This document shows, one piece after another, positions 6,047 to 9,744 of a stretch of DNA of 9,744 nucleotides. The stretch covers positions 4,254,249 through 4,263,992 of the forward strand of contig CP070700.1 in NCBI GenBank assembly GCA_020349865.1. The letters run 5' to 3'. Position 1 is the first letter of the stretch. Each line of letters starts with the position of its first letter. Source of the DNA: Desulfobacteraceae bacterium. Lineage in GTDB: Bacteria; Desulfobacterota; DSM-4660; Desulfatiglandales; Desulfatiglandaceae. Made by a program: the position numbers and the translations under genes. Below the pieces are notes generated by a model. That model saw nothing but the letters and a program-made list of their open reading frames with translations, searched no databases and was not told where the DNA came from.

Positions 6047-6413
6047 ATGTGGGGATTAAGAAATTTTTTGTGTCCTATCATGATGAAAAAAGTGCTGGCT
6101 GAATTTACATTTTTAAGCAATTAACTGAGATACTATATTGCCTATTCTTTTCTTGCTAATTTTCTGAATTGAGGTTTCTTTTTTTATTTTCATGACTGAC
6201 CCATCGCTCTGCGGGAACAATTGTTAAAGGACATTACTTTACGAAATAGATCGGAGACCTGAAAAATGAGTGGCCATAACATAGAAAATGAGAGTCACTC
6301 TGGCAATCTATTTGGAGAGCAAAATGCGATTACAATATATTGTGCCACTCCTATTTTGTTCCCGCTATATATACATAAATTATATAAAATTTAATTAATT
6401 TATAAAAAAATAT
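6047..6413 (+). other. Long leader between riboswitch terminator and promoter P2
   Basis: If the terminator is read through, this AT-rich segment becomes part of the leader of the pilus operon. It holds no clear gene. The best short frame, 6266-6394 (42 codons), has GGAG ten bases upstream, but its last third is the duplicated promoter tract. Confidence 0.5.
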
Positions 6414-6422
6414 TTGACAAAT
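6365..6422 (+). repeat. AT-rich promoter repeat, copy 2
   Basis: This is the second copy of the segment at 5820-5875, in the same orientation and about 545 bp downstream. It ends in TTGACAAAT. The sequence after it is unrelated to that after copy 1, so the second copy brings no riboswitch. Confidence 0.85.
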
Positions 6423-6443
6423 GCCACCTAATCTTGATATATT
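6414..6443 (+). promoter_or_regulatory. Sigma70-type promoter P2 of the XRE-pilMNOPQ operon
   Basis: TTGACA (6414-6419), an 18-base spacer and TATATT (6438-6443) lie just upstream of the XRE gene, with an A/T tract before them. ATATAT at spacing 17 is an overlapping alternative. The start point would be near 6450, giving a short leader of about 35 bases. Confidence 0.65.
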
Positions 6444-6483
6444 ATAGTTATAATTATTTAGTAATCAGGACCGGGAGGACAAA

Positions 6484-6684
6484 TTGGATGTGAATGCCGT
6501 AAAAAATATTAGAGAAGGGCTGCTCATGAGCAAGGCCGAGCTTGCCAGAAAAGCAGGCGTTTCGCCCTTGACTATTGATCGGGTTGAGAGAGGCAAGGAT
6601 TGCCGGATGGAGACCAAGCGGAAGATCATATTGGCCCTTGGATATGACCTTTCTGACAGAGAGAGGATTTTCCCCGAGAGGTAA
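6484..6684 (+). CDS. Small XRE-family DNA-binding protein
   Basis: The product is 66 residues and is almost only a Cro/C1-type helix-turn-helix: MSKAELARKAGVSPLTIDRVERGK at about residues 15-38, where the second and third helices can be read directly, then a short helix with LALGY. There is no sensor or oligomerisation domain. The start is a TTG five bases after GGGAGG; GTG at 6490 is an alternative two codons in. It is the first gene of the pilus operon, 10 bases before pilM, so autoregulation of the operon is the simplest idea. The repeated promoter segment would be an obvious place for it to bind, but nothing in the sequence proves that. A role as a stand-alone regulator is fairly sure; its target is inferred. 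Confidence 0.88.
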   Translation: MDVNAVKNIREGLLMSKAELARKAGVSPLTIDRVERGKDCRMETKRKIILALGYDLSDRERIFPER

Positions 6685-6694
6685 AAAGTCAATT

Positions 6695-7783
6695 ATGGCT
6701 ATTCCTAAAAAAAATCAATTAATCGGGCTGGATATAGGTTCCCACTCCATCAAGTTAGTGGAGATAGATCACGGCAAGCAAGGGAGAGTCCTTAAGAATT
6801 TTGGCGGGATTGGGTTGCCGCCGGATGCGATCGTTGAAGGCTCTATTAAGGAAATGGAACTCGTATCCTCGGCAATAACAAGCCTCTTCAAAAACTTGAA
6901 GATAAAAAGCAGGAACGTGGCTACCTCAATATCTGGTTATTCTGTGATTGTAAAAAAGATCGCATTGAGCAATAGGGAAGAATCGGAGATTGAGGCGACG
7001 ATCCAGGAAGAGGCCGAACAGTATATCCCCTTTGATATCAGTGAGGTGAACCTTGATTTTGATGTTTTGAACACTGGGGACAGATCGGCTGGGACAGCAG
7101 AGGAAGGCGAACAGGAAGGGGCGGAGCAGATGGAGGTCATGCTGGTCGCCGCCAAAAAGGATATCATTGACGACTACGATAGCTTGCTCAGATTGGCAGA
7201 ACTCAGCCCAGGGGTATTGGACGTGGACGCGTTTGCCCTGCAAAATGCCTTTGAGGTAAGCACTGAGGAGCCTGAAGGATGCTATGCTCTGGTGAATGTT
7301 GGTGCTGAGGAATTGGGGATAAATGCCATTAAAGATGGGGTGTCTTTGTTCACAAGGGATTCCTCTTTTGGCGGCTCTCAGATCACTGAGGGTATCATGT
7401 CCGATTTCAAGGTGAATTTCGAAGAAGCGGAAAAAATAAAATTGGGCGGCACCGAGGTAGATAAAGAGAAAGGTAGGCTGGAGGAGATTTTTACTTCAGT
7501 TGTTTCAGAGTGGGCCTTAGAAATAAAACGGGCCCTCGACTTTGTGGCCAGCACCTATCCCGATGAAACCATAGAGAAGATTTTTATTAGCGGGGGATCC
7601 TGTAGAATTCCCGGATTTCAAGAATATCTGAAATTGGAAACGGGCATTCAAGTGGTAGAACTCAATCCTTTTGCGAGCCTTATAATTGACGAAAAACGAT
7701 TTGACCCCGGGTACTTGAAGTTCATGGCTCCACAGGCTGCCGTCGCTGTGGGCCTGGCTTTGAGAAGCATTGGTGATAAATGA
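6695..7783 (+). CDS. pilM: Type IV pilus assembly protein PilM
   Basis: The product is 362 residues, close to the usual size. It has the FtsA/actin-like ATPase fold: the first nucleotide-binding loop IGLDIGSHSIKLVEI (10-24), a PFDI motif in the EEAEQYIPFDI stretch, ISGGSCRIPGF near residue 300, NPF at 324-326 and the closing PQAAVAVGLALR helix. PilM is cytoplasmic and holds the N-terminal tail of PilN, coupling the pilus motor to the alignment complex. The start at 6695 is chosen because MAIPKKNQLIGLDIG is the normal N-terminus; upstream residues in the same frame overlap the XRE gene. The ribosome binding site is weak (GAGAGG 13 bases upstream), suggesting coupling to the XRE gene, whose stop is 10 bases away. 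Its stop overlaps the pilN start as ATGA. Confidence 0.96.
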   Translation: MAIPKKNQLIGLDIGSHSIKLVEIDHGKQGRVLKNFGGIGLPPDAIVEGSIKEMELVSSAITSLFKNLKIKSRNVATSISGYSVIVKKIALSNREESEIEATIQEEAEQYIPFDISEVNLDFDVLNTGDRSAGTAEEGEQEGAEQMEVMLVAAKKDIIDDYDSLLRLAELSPGVLDVDAFALQNAFEVSTEEPEGCYALVNVGAEELGINAIKDGVSLFTRDSSFGGSQITEGIMSDFKVNFEEAEKIKLGGTEVDKEKGRLEEIFTSVVSEWALEIKRALDFVASTYPDETIEKIFISGGSCRIPGFQEYLKLETGIQVVELNPFASLIIDEKRFDPGYLKFMAPQAAVAVGLALRSIGDK

Positions 7784-8367
7784 TTAGGATAAATCTTCTG
7801 CCCTTTAGGGCTGCCAGGAAAAAAGAGAATATAAGGAGGCAGATCAGCGTCTATGTTCTGTCGATTGTCTGCCTTGTTCTGTTGATGGGGTTTTTTTTCC
7901 TGAACCTGAACAGAAAGGTAAGCGCTTTAAATAATGACAGGACTGCAAAAAAGAAAGAACTGGCCACTTATGCGGAGACCACAAAGAAAATAAATGAGCT
8001 AAAAAAGAAGATTTCCGAGATCCGGGCCAAGCTGGATGTTATCAAAGATCTTGAAAGCAAAAAAACAGGACCTGTCCTCCTCCTGGACGAGCTGTCCGTT
8101 GCTGTTCCAAAGGAAAAATTGTGGCTGACATCTCTGGATGAAAGAAAAGGTATCTTGACCCTGAAGGGCACAGCCATGGACAATGATACTGTGGCTCTGT
8201 TTATGACAAACCTTGAAAAGTCAGAGCATATACTTTCAGTGGATCTTCAGTCTACAAAGCTGAAAACCCTGACGCAACATAAATTGAGTGTTATTGATTT
8301 TGATCTTACATGCAAGATTTACTCTTATAAGGAAAAGTCCAAGCCAAAGACAAAAAAGAAAGGCTAA
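7780..8367 (+). CDS. pilN: Type IV pilus inner-membrane protein PilN
   Basis: The product is 195 residues. It begins MIRINLLPFR: the INLLP motif is the conserved peptide that docks into PilM, so both partners are preserved here. One membrane segment follows (about 22-43), then a long charged coiled coil (about 45-95) and a ferredoxin-like periplasmic domain (about 95-180) with KLWLTSLDER and LTLKGTA. The protein pairs with PilO to form the alignment subcomplex in the inner membrane. The ATG overlaps the pilM stop by four bases. The C-terminus ends in a lysine-rich tail (KPKTKKKG), like that of PilO. Confidence 0.96.
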   Translation: MIRINLLPFRAARKKENIRRQISVYVLSIVCLVLLMGFFFLNLNRKVSALNNDRTAKKKELATYAETTKKINELKKKISEIRAKLDVIKDLESKKTGPVLLLDELSVAVPKEKLWLTSLDERKGILTLKGTAMDNDTVALFMTNLEKSEHILSVDLQSTKLKTLTQHKLSVIDFDLTCKIYSYKEKSKPKTKKKG

Positions 8368-8399
8368 AATTTATCGTTTGACTGGAGGATGCGGAAGGA

Positions 8400-9011
8400 A
8401 TGCCAACTGGCGCTCTTTTTGAAAAAGTTGAAAAACTGAAGATGGTCCACAGGATCCTGATCTTTGCGGGAACCATTGCCCTGCTGGCGGGCCTCTTTGC
8501 GTGGCTGGTCTATATTCCAAAAACGAATGTGATTGCTGGGCTCAGGAAAGAGATCGCAGGCCTTGATAAGAAAATCAATCAGGCCAAAATTAAGGTAAGA
8601 AGTCTAAAGAAGTTTGAAAGGGAACAGGTCGAGGTTGAGGCCCAGTTTCAGGAAGCCTTGAGGCTCTTGCCCAATAAGAGGGAGATACCGGCCCTGTTGA
8701 GAAGCATCACCCAGTTGGGGAGCGATGCCAACCTGGAATTCAGATTATTCAGCCCACAGAGGGAAAAGGCCCGTGATTTCTATGTGGAAATTCCCGTATC
8801 CATGGAAGTCAGCGGCAATTATCATAATGTTGCGGTGTTCTTTGATAAGGTAGGTAAAATGGAACGGATCGTGAATATTCTTGACATCTCCATGAAGCCG
8901 ATCAAATTGCGTTCCACCAGTCTGACAACACAATGCAGTGCCGTTACGTATCGATTTAAAAGGAAAGCCGATGAGAAGGCTGAGACGGGCAAAAAAAAGA
9001 AAAAGAAATAG
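8400..9011 (+). CDS. pilO: Type IV pilus inner-membrane protein PilO
   Basis: The product is 203 residues. A short cytoplasmic tail is followed by one membrane segment (about 18-39), a coiled coil (about 45-85) with LRLLPNKREIPALL at its end, and a periplasmic ferredoxin-like domain with the typical PVSMEVSGNYHNVAVFFDKVGKMERIVNI pattern (given here as a family feature, about residues 130-160). PilO dimerises with PilN and contacts PilP. GGAGG lies 11 bases before the ATG at 8400; a closer GGAAGG is too near to be the main site. The last residues are a run of six lysines encoded by an A-rich tract. A single base separates its stop from the pilP start. Confidence 0.95.
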   Translation: MPTGALFEKVEKLKMVHRILIFAGTIALLAGLFAWLVYIPKTNVIAGLRKEIAGLDKKINQAKIKVRSLKKFEREQVEVEAQFQEALRLLPNKREIPALLRSITQLGSDANLEFRLFSPQREKARDFYVEIPVSMEVSGNYHNVAVFFDKVGKMERIVNILDISMKPIKLRSTSLTTQCSAVTYRFKRKADEKAETGKKKKKK

Positions 9012-9012
9012 A

Positions 9013-9546
9013 ATGAAAACGCGGTATTCTGGTGCTGTCCTATTCCTGACGGTGATGTGTTCGTTTTTCTTTATGGAAGAGGTCTCTGCGTTACAGGATT
9101 TGATCTATAAAGGACCAAAAGGCAAGAAAGCGTTGTTACCGGATGAGAAGGCCCAGGGTACCTTTGTCAAGCCAGGGCAAGGATTATCGGAAGGCTATGT
9201 TTATAATCCCACTGGCAAAACAGACCCCTTTAAATCGTTTATTGCCGAACAGGAAGCCGTTGAAGAGAAGAAGAAGAGAAAACCGAGAACTTATCTTGAA
9301 ACACTTGATCTTTCCCAATTGGATCTAGTCGCCATTATTCTCAGTCAGAATGGAAATTGGGCTATGGTGCGTGATTCAAAGGGGGTTGGGCATGTTGTCA
9401 AGAAGGGGACACCCATTGGACTGAATGAGGGTGTCGTCCATGAGATAAAAGAAAAAGAAATAATCGTTCGCGAAAAGCACAAGGATCTTAGAACAGGTCA
9501 GGTAAAGGTTAAGAGTACTCCCAAGAAATTACTTTCGTTACAATAA
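9013..9546 (+). CDS. pilP: Type IV pilus periplasmic protein PilP
   Basis: The product is 177 residues from the ATG at 9013; the frame is open further upstream but that part overlaps pilO. It starts with a signal peptide (hydrophobic 7-21, possible cleavage after VSA at 24-26). A Cys at 16 is preceded by TVM, a poor lipobox, so membrane anchoring as in classical PilP lipoproteins is doubtful. A flexible stretch rich in Lys and Pro leads to the PilP domain, LDLSQLDLVAIILSQNGNWA, then KGVGHVVKKGTPIG and VVHEIKEKEIIVREK. PilP links the PilN-PilO dimer to the secretin PilQ. The gene starts one base after pilO and is 105 bp from pilQ. Confidence 0.94.
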   Translation: MKTRYSGAVLFLTVMCSFFFMEEVSALQDLIYKGPKGKKALLPDEKAQGTFVKPGQGLSEGYVYNPTGKTDPFKSFIAEQEAVEEKKKRKPRTYLETLDLSQLDLVAIILSQNGNWAMVRDSKGVGHVVKKGTPIGLNEGVVHEIKEKEIIVREKHKDLRTGQVKVKSTPKKLLSLQ

Positions 9547-9577
9547 GATAAAACGGGATTCTGGGTCCCTTATACTA

Positions 9578-9616
9578 ATTTCCAAGTATCCCCGATGTGA
9601 GGAAGGGTTTGGAAAT
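9578..9616 (+). other. Inverted repeat between pilP and pilQ
   Basis: ATTTCCAA (9578-9585) and TTGGAAAT (9609-9616) are a perfect eight-base inverted repeat with a 23-base loop. It lies in the only sizeable gap of the operon. There is no T-run, so it is not an intrinsic terminator; it may be a processing or stability element. Confidence 0.4.
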
Positions 9617-9651
9617 AGAAAAACAAGACCAGGTTTTCAGGGAGAAAACAT

Positions 9652-9744
9652 ATGTTGATGAGAGGAACCATAGATAAGAAGACCCTGTTTTTGTCACGGA
9701 CATGTTTGGCAATAACAGTTTGGGTACTCATGGGCTGCGCAACG
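9652..9744 (+). CDS. pilQ: Probable secretin PilQ, N-terminal fragment (3' end outside window)
   Basis: Only 31 codons are visible before the window ends. They encode a lipoprotein-type signal: a few basic residues, a hydrophobic stretch (about 17-27) and LMGC with Cys29 as the likely lipidated residue. AGGGAG lies seven bases before the ATG; a second ATG two codons in is possible. The call as PilQ comes from position: it follows pilM, pilN, pilO and pilP in the same direction, where the outer-membrane secretin gene is normally found. No secretin domain can be seen in what remains, so another lipoprotein cannot be excluded. Confidence 0.65.
   Translation, partial: MLMRGTIDKKTLFLSRTCLAITVWVLMGCAT

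Noticed and set aside
6266..6394. 42-codon frame with GGAG upstream as a real gene
   Set aside because: Its last third is the duplicated promoter tract, which is better explained as a regulatory sequence.
8938..9012. Upstream extension of the pilP frame
   Set aside because: It overlaps pilO and would place the signal peptide inside the protein; the ATG at 9013 gives a normal signal peptide.

Overview
This window reads as a piece of a chromosome from a Gram-negative bacterium, most likely a member of the Desulfobacterota (former Deltaproteobacteria). That placement is an inference. It rests on a pilMNOPQ operon headed by a small XRE regulator and preceded by a GEMM-class cyclic-dinucleotide riboswitch, on an AmrS-type radical SAM protein, on a Tat-signal radical SAM protein, and on a small DRR-repeat protein. 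Intergenic DNA is clearly more AT-rich than the genes. I see no tRNA, rRNA, CRISPR array, insertion sequence or phage gene.

Left part (1-2932). An AmrS-like radical SAM gene, cut by the left edge, converges with a second radical SAM gene on the minus strand whose product carries a twin-arginine signal. Further right, on the minus strand, are a gene for a small basic protein with tandem DRR repeats (2234-2512) and a GspE-N-like small protein (2702-2932). Between these two lies about 190 bp that looks coding in two other frames. Joining the frames would give one longer protein whose stop overlaps the start of the DRR-repeat gene, so I suspect a frameshifted (or mis-sequenced) gene here.

Middle part (2933-5490). 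About 600 bp with no convincing gene, a UspA-family universal stress protein (minus), about 375 bp of apparently empty DNA, a NUDIX hydrolase (plus), and signal peptidase I (minus, TTG start).

Right part (5491-9744). A long regulatory region divides lepB from the type IV pilus alignment operon. It holds a strong sigma70-type promoter, a c-di-GMP-I (GEMM-I) riboswitch and a perfect intrinsic terminator. About 370 bp later there is a second, near-identical copy of the same AT-rich promoter segment without the riboswitch. The operon then runs XRE regulator - pilM - pilN - pilO - pilP - pilQ (pilQ cut by the right edge), with short gaps or overlaps except for 105 bp before pilQ. PilM (cytoplasmic, actin-like) binds the N-terminal motif of PilN; PilN and PilO form the inner-membrane heterodimer; PilP links them to the PilQ secretin. 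The layout suggests two routes of transcription into the pilus operon, one gated by a second messenger and one not.
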